Numbered from the stretch's first letter, positions 46,860-60,203 are shown. The stretch: DNA of 64,000 nt from Mactromeris polynyma (GCA_032209605.1 JASFXZ010000016.1:13950001-14014000); one strand, 5' to 3'. Program-made: numbers and translations. Notes: generated by a model from the letters alone, not told the origin.

Positions 46860-48660
46860 GTTTTAATCAAAACACCGCAATCTCATTGTAAAAATATCAA
46901 ATGTCGAGAATCTTTTGTTTGCTCGTCTCGCCATTAATAAAAACTTCGTAAAGTGTTTCCATATTCGGACTGTGACCTTAGCTATCAACCTACCGCCCTT
47001 TAACGCATGTCAACATAAGTAACGTTTTTTTTTAAATCGCGTGTTAAAGGTATAGTTTGTTACTTTTGACAACACAATTATGATACTACATGAGCTCCAC
47101 AAGGTGCTGAACCACAATCTTATTTTGATACTTTTTATTGGATTTAACTATTTAATAGCAAAAATGCCTATAATTTAGAGAAAACTTGACTCTTCAACCA
47201 GACTCCTGGGGGTCAAAATATTCCAGGGGTCAAAGTGTCAACTCCAGGGTCAAATGGGACCCCTGATACTAAATGAGAGTATATGTTTGTTTCCTTCTTA
47301 AGAAGACAGTTTAAGAATTGTAATTCCCTCTCAAATTCTTCTTTTTACGAGATACTCGTGTAATACAACTATTTTAAAGGACAGAATGTCACTAAAAGAG
47401 TTGCTTTGTGAATTTTAAGTGCTAGTTTAGTCCAGACCCAAAGTTTAACAAAAACCCACAAAATCTATAGACCAGTCTAAGAACGCAGCCTTGCGATTGG
47501 TCAATTTTAAGACTGTGTCCAGAAACAACCAATCAGAGGCTTGGATCTCCAGACCGGTCTCCAAACTCAGATTTATAATCATTAAAAATATTTTAAGTGC
47601 AACGAAAAATACAAAGGAGTTCCGATTAAAAGCACGAATTTGTGCAAATCAAGATAAAAGACTTTGACATCGAATTTTACGACATATTGGTGATAGGACG
47701 CCAACTCAAGTACCATTGCCAGACAAAAGGGGGCGAAGGGCTGACATACGTGAACAGACATGATATACATAGTAAAGTATATACTGTCAACAAACTGGAC
47801 AGATAAGAGGCATCGTTCTTTGTCTTATTAAGTAATAAATCAATAATTTTCGCGACATGAAAAGTTGATAAAATTTTATGATCACTAAGTATATTTACAA
47901 AACATGGCGTGGCTTTGTAGTGAGGTATATACGACATCAGGACCGCAGTAGATTTAAGTTAAGCCACTTCAAAAGCAGTTGATATTGATAAAGAAAATGA
48001 CATGAATATTGAAACTTGGTTGAGGAAGAGTTTAACGGTGTGGGGGCCACGGTATGGATACATCAGGGTCCCATAACAATGCGTTTAAACAGTAAGAATT
48101 AAAGAATATGTTTTATCGTTTTAGAAATTTCCGAATGTCATTTTGATGATTTTATCTACATAACAACGCATGCGCAAGTATGTGCAGATACAAGTATTTT
48201 CAAAATGCAAGCGACTCAATCCACCACAGTCGTATGGCGAGCGATAACTCCGGTGAAATTTTTCATCAGTGTATACATACATGCACTTTAAACACAATCA
48301 AAACTATGAGTATAGGGTACACAAAGACTCAAATGGTAACAAAGTCAGTTGGTATACAATGCAGTTTGAGTTCTAGGCCAGGGTTTTTCATTATACTTTC
48401 CACTCCAAATCAAACCGTGTTGTAGGACATGTTCACATAAAATAGTAATGCACACTGTTCGTATTTTTTTTAAGAAATCCTCATTATTTACATAATCCGT
48501 AAATAAGCCCATTGGGTGAACTCTCAAGTGTTCAAAACCCAACTTTATCACAGTGAGGGCTGGGTTTTACGACCCACAAGAGATAGTTCCCACATCTACA
48601 ATATTTACATCACTCATTCTTAAACGTCAGCCATTTTGATAGGCAAAACTGATATGCACG
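46860..48660. other. Intergenic stretch with one dispersed repeat
   Basis: Bases about 47095-47270 are a plus-strand copy of the block seen inverted at 31275-31445 (CTATAATTTAGAGAAAACTT, GGGGTCAAAGTGTCAACTCC, AAATGGGACCCCTG). No gene is seen. Confidence 0.5.
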
Positions 48661-48669
48661 TATAGGAGT

Positions 48670-48905
48670 AATTCCTAAATATGTGAAAATTGAGAAAATT
48701 TCAAGAGAATTTGCATGTGACATCCACTTTTTCTTCAACTTTCTGAGCCAATTGCCCACATAATTAATCAGTTTTTTTAAATATATATCTGATTATTTTA
48801 TCATCGTTAACATTATATTCAATATAAACTTAAAGAAAATGTGCCTTTCAATATTGCTATCAGAACAAGGGAGGTAAATATTGTAAATGTAGGGACTATC
48901 TATAC
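48670..48905 (+). repeat. Dispersed repeat ending in CAAGGGAGGTAAATATTG, copy 2
   Basis: Partner of 27532-27750, in the same orientation, with the same series of words and roughly the same length. See that entry for the shared motifs. Confidence 0.65.
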
Positions 48906-51900
48906 TGACAAGAAGATGCCGTTAGAAAAACACAATGTGACATGCATTATTAAATACAGCTCAGATTTCACATGAAGCAGACGACACAAAGAAAGCAGAC
49001 GAGATACATATCTAACTCGTATTTAATGCGTAGTGATACGCTTTAAGATTATCATAGATAAACATGGGCGTAAATAAATAAGAAATGAATACATGTATCA
49101 CGTTTTTGTGGAGATAAACTGATAGCAAGCGATGTTATGGGACAAGGGAGGTAATTCTTATCAAGGACATTAATTTCGTATAAATGTTCGGTGAAATACA
49201 CAGTAATTCAGCGAAACCTAGTATTAAACATGGCGTGACAAAAGTCAGATTAAAATGTGATTGTTTTGTCAAATTCTAAAAATAGAAATCATACGACATT
49301 GTTCCGCGCATGCGTAATGTAAACTTTGGAAATGGCGCACGGACAAGACAGTACGATTATATATTTCCTGCATATTTCCGACACAGATACGCGAAATACA
49401 GTCAAACATCCATATAGATGTCATAGGTTGACATATTTATGAACTCATACAAACTTTTGGGCGAGTCGATTACGCATGATGTCTTTACCATTCGAGGAAG
49501 TATAGCGATAAATTGTATGCCGGTCGTATTAACTCGATGGTAGAAGTAAGTTCGATATTACGTCACAGAATTCGATAATATTTGTCGAAACAGTTAAAAC
49601 AGTATTTCATACTTAAATAAGATCTCTTGGTATAAACAAGCCATTGCGCAGACACGATTCATTTCACCAGAATGGTTTTGACCAATTTTACCGCAAAATT
49701 CGAAAATCGTGTGTTAAACTGTAATTCAAATGTGTCTAGTTCGCGGATTTTTGTATTAAAGTAACTCGTTTTAACCCATATTTGGGTATAATGACTTATC
49801 TAGGATTATTGTGAATAATGTTCGACACCACTTTACTGAGATTAACCTTTCCGGCAAATCATTACCATCAAGCCATTCACGGCATGCACATTGACATTTA
49901 GCAATAAGGCAATAATTGCTAACCATAAGGACAATCAAACAATTAATCCAACCATGACATTTGAGTAATGTTTACAAGTCATATTTCCGATCTCTACGTT
50001 ACTTACGTTACCAAAGTAAGAGACGTGACAGCGACAACAACAACAGACGGATACAATAATTTCATATCAGATTTGTGAATGATTAATCACATCAGATAAG
50101 AAAGATGCGATTTTTAGCACATTTACAGTGCCACCTCTCTTGAGCAATAACCTCTCTACAACAATCGAACTTAGCATCTGAGGCATCGCCTTATTTCCAG
50201 GACCCCGTAACTTAATTGTTGTCGGGTTTGAGTATTTGGTATCATAGAAACCGTCTTTCCAAGCTCTTTCTATCTGTACTACATATATTGTTCTGGAATG
50301 CACATAACTTAAATAAAATACAATTCCATAACCCTGTATGTAACAGTTATCTCAAGTGGGTAAAACTTTAAAGTTGTTTCTTATGCACAAATAAACCATT
50401 ACTTTTTAGTTAGTTATAATATGCCATATATAGGGAAGGGCCCCTAGATAATGTTGTTAAAACTTTTGGCCCAACCCTTTTGTATGTATGTACAAGATAC
50501 ATGTATGTTTGTGCAATTATGATAGTTATATGTATAAATACAGTAAAATATTATTAAGCTAAAAAGTTGTTTCTTTCTCAAAAAGACGAAAAACAAGTTG
50601 TGGGGTTTGGAAATATTATGACGACATTCACACATAGGGTGCTGCTATAGACAGTTCGTATTGTATAAAGTAAAATTGATGTTCGGCGATTAAGTACGAT
50701 ATAGACTTCGGTAATTTCCGGAACGCCAATAAAGCAATCACACACCATCAGCAGATTTTTACGGGCAACTGATCAATGGATAAAGTGTCTGGTATGTTTG
50801 ATACGTAATTAACTGGTAACTCAAATTACACAGTTTTGATAGCTTTATCAGATACGCAGTCTTTGTGACGAAATTTTATGTAATAATGTGTAAGATCACA
50901 CATCGCTGAATGGCTCATAATGACAGGGGTCAAAGCAACAGGTACCAACATATTAGCGTCAACACCGAAAGGGTTATCTGCGCATGCGCATTAAGAACAA
51001 TGGACAACCAAATCAGCATCTGCAAGTGCAACGATTCTTACATAGATTTAGAGTGAGCAAAATCTGTTTCGAAAAGTAGATATAGGCTTTGTTGGCGTAT
51101 TCCAGCTTTTGAACTTTGATGCTTAAGATTTTGATATATAGTAAAATATACATCATGTAAAGTACATGCCTAAGTAACTTAATTAGCAAGGAATCAGTAT
51201 TACAACTATCGAAGATTTAAAGTCTGTTAATGAAATCAGGCTTCCAGAGGTTCCGATAAGGGCTGAATCACAAACATGTAAAAAAAACATATACATTTAT
51301 ATGTCCGCCATTTCAGCTACATTTGATGTGTTCTAAATGATGTTAAAATCTATCATAGTTCATACAAGACAGTCCGCCCACAGATGTCATTACGTTTCGG
51401 GTGATCATGTGTCCTTTACGTCCTAGATAAAGAAAATAGTTTTACTAATGTAGTAATTTACGTTCTGTCAAACTTAAATTAAAAAAAAAATCAAGTATCG
51501 TCGTATGAAATATTATCTTTTGTATACATCAGCAAATACCAGTGTTAGATTATCGTCTACTATTTTACACACTGAACAGCGATATAATGGAATATAATGC
51601 TTAAGTCATACTTGTAAACTGAATACTTAAAACTTTAATTGCCCGTTTTGAATCGGGTATAAGTGCGATATGAATTAATTTAAATATGAATAATTTGCAG
51701 TTCATGAGTATGTCGTCGTGTGTATGAATAAAGGAGTCGCTTTATTTGTACCAGCGTGAGATGTATATGGGGTAATATGCAAAGTGTGCATTACGTGATT
51801 TAGTAAAATTTCACATGTAAAGACCACCACGATATTAAGACCGTCTCATTAATATGACCGGAATTTTCATGGATATTTTCTGTTTATTTGAATATATTTT

Positions 51901-52340
51901 GTTTATTGTAATCTCGTTAGTAAAGTTTAAAGTATGAATAATTAATTGAACATTTAATTTATAAATGATAGTTTGTTTAAGTGATATCTGTGGTCAGTAA
52001 AAGAATTCCGACACAGTTACTTTTTGTGTGTGTATGAAATATTTGCATACTTCAATAAAATACCGGTCCATTGATCAGTATTTGATGCATCACCATTTAA
52101 AACGTAATTGACATAAATTATACATGAATTTTGACAGGTAACTTGGCCGACGACATCTTATGAGTTCATTCATTTATCAGCGTAGTGTTTATATGACTAT
52201 TATTATCTTATCGAAAATGAATCCATTTTATCGCATCAGTTAAATATTTTAGTAAGTCGCTGTATAAAATGTGCAGAGGAATGCACATGGGGCATCGACA
52301 TGTAAAGATCGAGTGAACTGTGGGAAACCCCCCTTACTGA
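48906..52340. other. AT-rich intergenic stretch with repeat fragments
   Basis: Holds a lone CAAGGGAGGTAA (49143-49154), a repeat fragment at 50127-50300 (TACAGTGCCACCTCTCTTGA; inverted relative at 2665-2780) and a pogo-like MITE fragment at 51808-51865 (AAAGACCACCACGATATTAA). No gene. Confidence 0.45.
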
Positions 52341-54460
52341 ACCCCCCCCCCCCCGAAAGCACGTTAAATTGGGCGTGTCGACATCTGCTTGAACGAGTTC
52401 GGCCATTCAGTATTGAGAAGAGGACGCTTAACATTTGACTCTTTCAACTAAAATACACACGACACACAAATGATTTGAAATGCGATACCGTGCATCAAGT
52501 AAAGTCGGGGATATTGTAACAAAGAAACATTAAATGTGTAGCAACAAAGAGAGAGAGATACACATAGCGACGTTTTAAAGTACACATACACGTGTAAAAG
52601 GGTTCGAGAAAGTGGAACTCGCTTCACGAGTAACCAACTCAGCAATGCGTGAGAGTTGTCCCAAAATAACAAAGTTAACTTGATTTTTAATACTTTTCTC
52701 GCGTAAAAATTGACAGAACAAAGGGCCGAGATCCTTGGACATGAGGTGTGACCTGGTCACATGCTTGACCATACGATCTGAATAGTCTTGACAGAAGAGC
52801 AGACAATGTGACTTGAAATATTGAAAATAGCGACCAGAAATATCAAACGTCACATTTTGGGGATTATAATTGATTTGCATAATTAATGATATTCAAGTCA
52901 ATTTGATTTCAGTTACCCAGCCGATTTGACACATGAATACAAATATTTGTCACACCAAAAAGTACAATTAAATTATTTCATCAGAAAATCGATCGATCAA
53001 GCGACCACAAAGATGTCTATTTGTAAAGGTGTTACAAATAGCTTAACCTACATACACATGTATAATTAACTTGGATTTAAACACACATTATAAGACTGGT
53101 CAATTTATTATTACAAATTTGTCCATTAAAAATGATGAATATTTTCGCGAAAAATAAGCGAACTAAACGGTAAAATGTGAAGGTTCAAATAATGTTTACT
53201 CCCCAAAATGTTCATCAAAATTCAAATGCCTTCAGTTGAGCACAAATATATTTACAAAATACAAGATAAAATCGAAATATAACTGGAAACAAATACATAA
53301 ACACCACAACGAAATAAATATAAAAAGTGGTACAAATTTATTGTTTTTCCCACGATAAACATACAATAAAACAAAATATACGTACATAACAACATATATA
53401 AAATACTGAAAAAATACATCTTTGTGAAACAAATAAATTAAACTTACATTATGAACGGCTATCCCTCGCACTGAGTGCGGAAAACTGTCTGTTTCCTCTG
53501 AATTTAATTAAAACTTTCTCAAAAAAGTTTATCAAAGTGCGAAAATAACCTTGCGAAAATGTCTGATGTAAATACAGTACAGCGGTGTTTTCGAAATACT
53601 TATCGTACTGTACAAAGGCTGTCTACTTGCAAAGTATTAAACCGTGTTGATGCGTCAACCAATGGGAACGCTCGCCTAGTGCCCCCAGGGTTAGTATCAA
53701 GCTATCAGTTGATATAATCATATAGACTGGCTACGGAGGTTATATCGGAAATAAACGTCCGCTAATTTTGACTGTTAGATGTAAATTGCTTTGGGCATTC
53801 CGGCAGGGTTTAATTTCATGCATTGATATTAGTTTTAAATGATTTTTAAAGATTTTTGTTTAAAGACAATATTTGTGATTGCAGGACTCACTGTCATCTA
53901 CGTTACTCCATTTTGAATAGAGTTCGTGTGTGTCATTTAACTACAATTTATACGAGTTATTTAGGAGTTTGAATTAATTCTAAAGTTTATTTGACTAATC
54001 TTGGACACATAGAATAAATGTCACTATAATATAAATACAAATTGTGTTTCAAATGCGTTCAGTTACGTACACTTATATTGTTTTCTTATATTTTTTCTGA
54101 TAGCGAGATGGAACAAGTCTATGAACAAGATGGGACACCCAGTGCAAGGGAGACAACGCCGATATCAGATTTAGTCGCTGGACACTGTAATTGCACAATT
54201 ACCTCCCTTGCTTTCGTGCTTATAGACCACACGCGATGTAAATGAAATAAAACCTGGGATCAATATTGGTCCCAGATAAAACACACTATTGTACATTTGT
54301 TTGGGGTGGTTTGCAATTTGTTAAGTCGATTCAGAAGCACAGATATACAAATTTTGAAGCTGGAACTAATCCAAAAGACATAAATATGTACACGCTACGG
54401 CTAAAACAATCCGTTCCACTCCTGAAATTATATCTATAAACTCGTAAACCAAGAAAACTA
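52341..54460. other. Intergenic stretch, poly-C tract at its left edge
   Basis: A run of 13 or so C bases (about 52342-52355) follows AACCCCCCTTACTGAA. The remainder is AT-rich without recognised genes or repeats. The frames at 52575, 53232 and 54042 have no family resemblance. Confidence 0.45.
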
Positions 54461-54462
54461 GG

Positions 54463-54600
54463 TTGCGTTCAGCTACGGCTAACAGTCGCTCACGTTTTGT
54501 TTTGTACCCCTTTCCCATCGTATCACATTGAGTGCACACGGGGAACCAAATTGCAAAACGTTACGAAACGTGAGCAGCAAATACCTTTACTGAACGCAGG
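54463..54600. mobile_element. Small MITE with GCGTTCAGCTAC ends, copy 2
   Basis: Left TTGCGTTCAGCTACGGCTAA and right TACCTTTACTGAACGCAGG. The interior shares CGTATCACATTGAGTGCACA and CGGGGAACCAAATTGCAAAA with copy 1 at 46721. Confidence 0.75.
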
Positions 54601-54644
54601 GCTTTTAGATATGTATGATGGTCGATCAACCAAACCTGTGTAGC

Positions 54645-55090
54645 TGGGTTACCAACCAGCACTAACCTGTTCCATGTGCGAATACAGTAACTTACTTCGG
54701 GGTAGGGACCAGGAACTCCAGGTTCTGGTACGACAGCGGATCTGAGTCAGCTATGGAGTCCCAGGATATTTGCAATGCAAAGCGTTTTCTTGTAAAGTAA
54801 AACGTTAATTTTGAACAAAAACACTGAGGCCCTTGAGTTTGGGACCCCCTCTTAATCTAGGATTAGATATAGACATCCCTATTTTGTCAAAATCTTAGGG
54901 GTTGGAGTGGCGGCGGATGCGCGTAAGCTATTCTTCCGTAAGCAATCGACAACTTCTAACACGTGACTGATACATAATAAGACGGTTGAAGATATATGGA
55001 TGTATTATCTTTAATCCAATTGTCACAGGCAGCAGTGAATATAATATTATGACTTTCAGCGGTTCGAACATGCGTCTTTCAGATTAGCGT
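54645..55090 (-). mobile_element. Interrupted tRNA-derived SINE relic
   Basis: The shared body word GGGTTACCAACCAGCACT (54645-54662) and a GGTTCGAACA B-box-like word (55061-55070) are those of the SINE at 32885, but separated by about 200 extra bases (around 54690-54900). This suggests a later insertion. Confidence 0.4.
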
Positions 55091-55186
55091 CTCATGATGT
55101 GCTGTACCGGTTGATTTGTCTATTTTTATATCAGTACTTCATCAGAAAAAAATGAAATTCGATGGATGTTCAAACCATTTGAAACT

Positions 55187-55813
55187 CAAGTAAACCCTTT
55201 ATCAAATGGCTAACACTTGACCAATGGAGGCAATAGTATGGAGAATGGCGAAATATTCCACGCGCAAAGACTGCTGTGGCAGTCGGCCCTATTGATGGTA
55301 CATCGCATGAAATCAACAGACCAGGTAATGAACCACAACAAGAATATCATTCAGGTTACAGATATTATCATGCTCTACATTCACAGCTTATAACAAATAA
55401 CAGCGGAGTGATTGTCCAAGTTGAGAGTGGATTTCTTGGTCATATTAATGACGCTCAACAGTATGTTTTAATGGCTAACATTGGTCCGGGAGAAGAGCTT
55501 GATTTTCCTCCAAAGTTAAATTTATTAGCAGATTAGATATACCCTAATACATGTCCATTCATGACAGATTTTACTGCACTACAGCTTGCACGGAGGAACG
55601 GCAGAGACTTGAGGAAATGTATACAATTTCATGAATGTGTACAAGCGTACTGAGTATCTGAAGAACATGGATGATGCTATTGCAGAACTAAAGACTTACA
55701 AGGTAATAAGCTCAGTGTGGAGACATTCGCGACCGCTGTTGGGGGAAACTGTAAAGCTATGTGCGGCACTATGTCATGTGCATACACGGAAAGAAATAGG
55801 TTTGCATTATTAA
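55187..55813 (+). pseudogene. PIF/Harbinger-like DDE transposase, C-terminal part, broken
   Basis: Translating + strand in pieces gives the second half of a DDE_Tnp_4-type transposase, the cut-and-paste enzyme of PIF/Harbinger-like elements. Visible in order are IKWLTLDQW, WRNIPRAKTAVAV, IDGTSHEINRPG with the first catalytic Asp, EYHSGYRYYHALHSQLI, GFLGHINDAQQY with the second Asp, FPPKLNLLAD, then IYPN, LQLARRNGRDLRK and AIAELKTYKVISSVWRHS near the third acidic residue. It is inactivated by TAG at 55234-55236, TAG at 55534-55536 (where LLGDKIYP-like sequence is expected) and a frame change near 55630. The N-terminal half is not recognisable upstream. Family recognition is from memory of these motifs. 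It lies just outside the 55928 element, so the two are not obviously the same transposon. Confidence 0.75.
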
Positions 55814-56195
55814 AATAAATATGTAGGGAAAACTATGGTCTTGATATTTTGTTTGCCTACTTCCCCTTTAAAGCACAACGGTACAACCATAAATATGTTT
55901 GAGAAAATCCCCTCACTTTCTTCGTTGCAGGGGGGCGTTTTATCAACGTGTCTTACGACGTTTTTTGTCGTAAGTCTGTCGTAAGACGCCGAATCTACGA
56001 CAAGGGCGTTTTATCAACGTTTGTCGTAGCTAAGATGTCGTAACTTTGCCTATTTTTGTCGTAACTTTTAAGACAGGTCCGAGGCTGTCTTAGCGTGTCG
56101 TAACTCAAACAAAAATGGCCGCCATGTGAGTCCGCTTCAAAGACATTTTAAGCATTTTCAACAAATAAAGCATAATTCGAATACTTTTGGGACGA

Positions 56196-56304
56196 AGTGT
56201 TAATGACCGGTACGAAAATTAACGAGAGGGAATCGCTTAAATGTGCTAAATGTAAACACAATTTAAGAAAAACAACTGAAATGCCTTCGCTGGATCCATG
56301 CCAG
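56196..56304 (+). other. Possible short exon inside the 4.3-kb element
   Basis: ATG at about 56202 opens MTGTKINERESLKCAKCKHN then LRKTTEMPSLDPC and Gln, followed directly by a GTAATC donor-like site. The CxxCxxC-type spacing (CAKCKH) hints at a zinc-binding end, but it is too short to assign and no downstream exon was found. It could equally be chance. Confidence 0.15.
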
Positions 56305-57451
56305 GTAATCGCTTTGTTTTTTCTCTCTTTTCATAGATAGATCAATATCACGGCCCACACTTTGTCATGACATATTGAATTTATGCATTTTACATTCAAT
56401 AGCTGTCATTATTTCAAGGGAGAATACTCCTTCATTGACTTCATTGACATGCCGAGAAAGCGCCAAGTTTACGTATTATTTCATTAACTTGTTCGTTTAT
56501 AAAGCACTTACGTCAGTCATAAAATAAATGCATCTATTGATTTCATTTTCTGAGTTGTGTGAGGAATATCTGTAACGTGTTACTTATAGTAAGTAAAAAG
56601 TAAACATTACCCCACCCACTTGTATCTGACTTATCCGTTACTGTTGCTGAAAAGAAGACTTATTTTCAATTATTTATTAATAGTATGCAGTCACTGAATG
56701 GCATATTTGTTCTATTGCTATACTCCCTTGACGGTCCCATACCCATAATAGGTTACCAATATATACAGGGATATTGGTCCCAGCAAAGACTTATATAAAA
56801 TACTTATATTTAGGTATTTGGTCCCAGCCCTAATGTTTAGAACTTTGTGTTTTAGATCCTCCTCTTACCATTATTCTATTATATGCACTCAAGTGATCTG
56901 TGTTGGAGGCTCTAATTTAGACATGCCTACTATTACTCATTTTATGTTACAACAACACGTACTATCATGATACTCAGATATACTGGAATTAATGCACAAT
57001 ATATAAACAAGTTGTATTTTGGTTTTAGATTTCAATCATCAATGAGGTGCACCAGCACTCACATGATGTTTATCTGTGTATTACATTATTGCAATGTTCA
57101 TTGTGTCATTAAAATGATGAAATTAATTTACAACACACTTCTTCATTGCAGATCTACATCCAGACAGAGCATACTTGTATGCATAATATAATGGTGCAAT
57201 GTCATACCATGAAATAGGATCAAACACTCAATTAGATGTTTGTCTAAACAGGATATATGGTAAATATTATGCTTGAATGCAATAGTTCTTATAAATAAAA
57301 TTTAGTATTGATTATATGAAATAAAATTCTTGGATGACAGTGACAGTTCACTTTATAACTAAACATAGATAAATTACTTAAAATATATTCATTTAGCCAG
57401 ATTATGGTAAAAGTTGATATTTCTATTGAATAATGTACTGCTTGATATGAA

Positions 57452-57480
57452 CACGGACCTATATGGTATATAGGTCCGTG
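57452..57480. other. Perfect hairpin, 13-bp stem and 3-base loop
   Basis: CACGGACCTATAT, loop GGT, ATATAGGTCCGTG. It lies within the AT-rich interior of the 4.3-kb element. A weaker relative with CACGGA...TCCGTG arms around a TA run is at about 59164-59198. Confidence 0.8.
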
Positions 57481-60203
57481 ATATGAATTAATGAATTTAA
57501 TTAATTGAATGTAAGTAATAAAAATAAATATTAAATGTGTGTATATTAATTATTTTCAGGTATGTACATATATGACCTGTTGGTTAATTGCAATGGACAC
57601 AGGAACACATATGATATAAAATAAAGGAGCTTATACCACACAAGGAAAATAGAGACAAATCAATAGGAAATAATCAGCAAATCTGTCATCATACCAACAC
57701 ATGAGTAAATATGACTATAGTGTCAGTTATTGAATTTGTGACATTCAAATTTAAATTGCTGTTTAAGGTGATTCAATTTACATTAACATTTTAATGGAAA
57801 CTTTACATTTTGTGTGATTAGTGATTATTGGATGGTTTAGCATTTCTGTTGTCTTTATATTCCATATGATAAGCTGTACCAATATTGTAGTGTCTATTGC
57901 TCAGTACAGATAATGGTTATAAATGTGTCCTCTTGTACACAAATATACATGCAGCAAGGTGGTACTTTCTACAGCAATCTCACAGGGATTTATTTGTGAT
58001 TCTTCCCATATCTACTCAGTGGTCTGAACAAATGTTTATCTCGACTTATTTGATAACACACTTATATGGCCTAGAATGTTTTGAAATTGTACTGAAAATA
58101 AATGGATTTGCATTTCTTGGATATATGCATATTAACGCTCTATTACAATTACATGTAATGTTAAGTTTAAACAGTATCATTAAATATTATAGAGATTATT
58201 TATGCTAGTTTTGTGCTTGTAAATGGAATCATTTAGATAAAATCAGGGACTATGTGTTATTGTGAGTTCTAGATAAAAAAGAAAATATGAAATCATGTAG
58301 TAAAATGACAATCACATTTTTTAAAATAAACATTCAACCCCTATAATTATCTTTTTATTAGTTTAAACATATTTATTTGTCTAAATTGTCATGTAATATG
58401 CAATAAATACAGGATAATAAAGTGCATGTAATAGACAAGTGGATAGAATTGGAAGCTAAAGCTTATTGAAATTCTCTCCACTATCTTTTTATTGAAGGTT
58501 TAATACTGATAACAAAGTGTACATGATATATAATTTAGTGATGAAATGAAGACCTGTGAATATTTAATAAAAAAAGGATGAACCAGCATTTGCGTTCCTT
58601 GTATCATTTCTATGTATATTCTCAAACATTGTCCAAACATCTTACATATTGTCCTCAACATTTGCACCTAGTAACATTTGATTGTCATGGACTGGGTTTA
58701 GATCAGAATTAAAGTCTCTATCAACAAATAAAACAGACAATTAGCTACTTGGAACACATCAACATTGAATTTTATCTCTAGACCAGCAGACAACTTTTGG
58801 ATCAATTTTCAGATTTTTTAAATCAGTTGGAAGAATATGAAAATGAATACACAGACTGCTATGGTCATACATATATTGTAGAAAAGGAAATGAGTTCAGG
58901 AATTGTCATATAATACATAATTACACAAGCCAATTACTGTTTTATGGAAAGTATTGTACACAAAGTTCCAACTGCCAACCAAACAATTGAGATTTGGAGC
59001 TTATTATGTATATAAAGCATGTTTTTTGGTTAATGCAGAGACACAGGCATGCAAGCTGAACTTCTGTACATCCATACCATGTAGTAAACACTGTAGAATC
59101 AGGTCTGAATTTACTTCCTACACATATGAAAGCTACTTTATTTTGTTGGAAATCTTCCTATTTCACGGAAATATAAACCATATATATATATATGTCCGTG
59201 CTATTCTAAATAACCATATTTGTGGCTTTGATAGTGTGCAATACAATTGGTTGAACTAAATGCAAGTAAATACTACCAAGCTGAAAGATGGGTACTCTAT
59301 TGAATACACAGTGTAGTGTAGTCATATACATAAAACAAAGATTTAATCATTTAGATGTAGGCCTATATATATATTTAATTGCAGAAATTAATATTGTACA
59401 CATACATTTTAATTCAGGTGGAGTTATGTTGTGACCATTACTATATATGACCCATATGAGGCTCATCAGGATAAAGTAATATAATCACAAGGGCTGAAAT
59501 ACATTGTTAATGTCAACAACACATGTGTGCATCTGTATAATATTCATAATGAACTCTAGTGCAGGGAATATACCTTTATCTACTTATACCTTAAGTACCT
59601 TGATGCATATATACACCTTCTAGACACAATATGCTCCTCTTATTTACATTGATAAATGATTACAACCACCAGTATTCTTAGTCATGTTAATTACAGTTTT
59701 ATTTTCATGAGATATATATCGTGAACAGCTTAAGTACATTCACATATCCGTGCTATTCAGATCGGATCCCAAAAATTATACATTTTCGAAGTGCTTATGT
59801 TAAAGTGAATCGGCAGTGGTTTTCATGTTTTATTCGTCTATCTGTCGTCATTAACATATTTTTGTTCCATGTTGTATGTATTCTGATAACTTTATAAATT
59901 TATCTACCTAAGTTTCTCCGATAATCGCAGATATAAGCGTTTAAAAGGTCCGTTTCATGTTAACTATTTACATTGACGACGCGAATTTGACAGGTGCGTG
60001 GGAGAATGACGCACCGGAAGTTCCGTATTCTAGACCGCGTCCCGATTTTTACCGTCTTACGACAACATTTTGTCGCAGCTACGACACTCGAGTTACGACA
60101 CCGTTGATAAAACGGTCTGACGATGTCTTATTTATTTGTCGTAAGTTCTGGAGTTAAGATAAGACATGTCGTAGCTACGACATCTTGATAAAACGCCCCC
60201 CTG

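Larger units (their letters stand above)
55928..60203. mobile_element. 4.3-kb non-autonomous DNA transposon with 19-bp perfect TIRs
   Basis: CAGGGGGGCGTTTTATCAA at 55928-55946 is repeated in exact inverse at 60185-60203. Both subterminal regions (55950-56110 and 60050-60190) are crowded with TGTCGTAA/TTACGACA and TCGTAGC/GCTACGA words. A second inner pair GGCGTTTTATCAACG (56004) and GTTGATAAAACGG (60097) repeats the end. Such subterminal clusters are typical transposase binding regions. The 3.9-kb interior is AT-rich and holds no transposase. No clear target-site duplication was found (flanks TTG and GTG), so the superfamily is open. Confidence 0.75.

Noticed and set aside
55276..55536. Intact small gene starting at 55276
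   Set aside because: The frame is only the middle of a broken transposase: similarity continues upstream past a stop and downstream in another frame.
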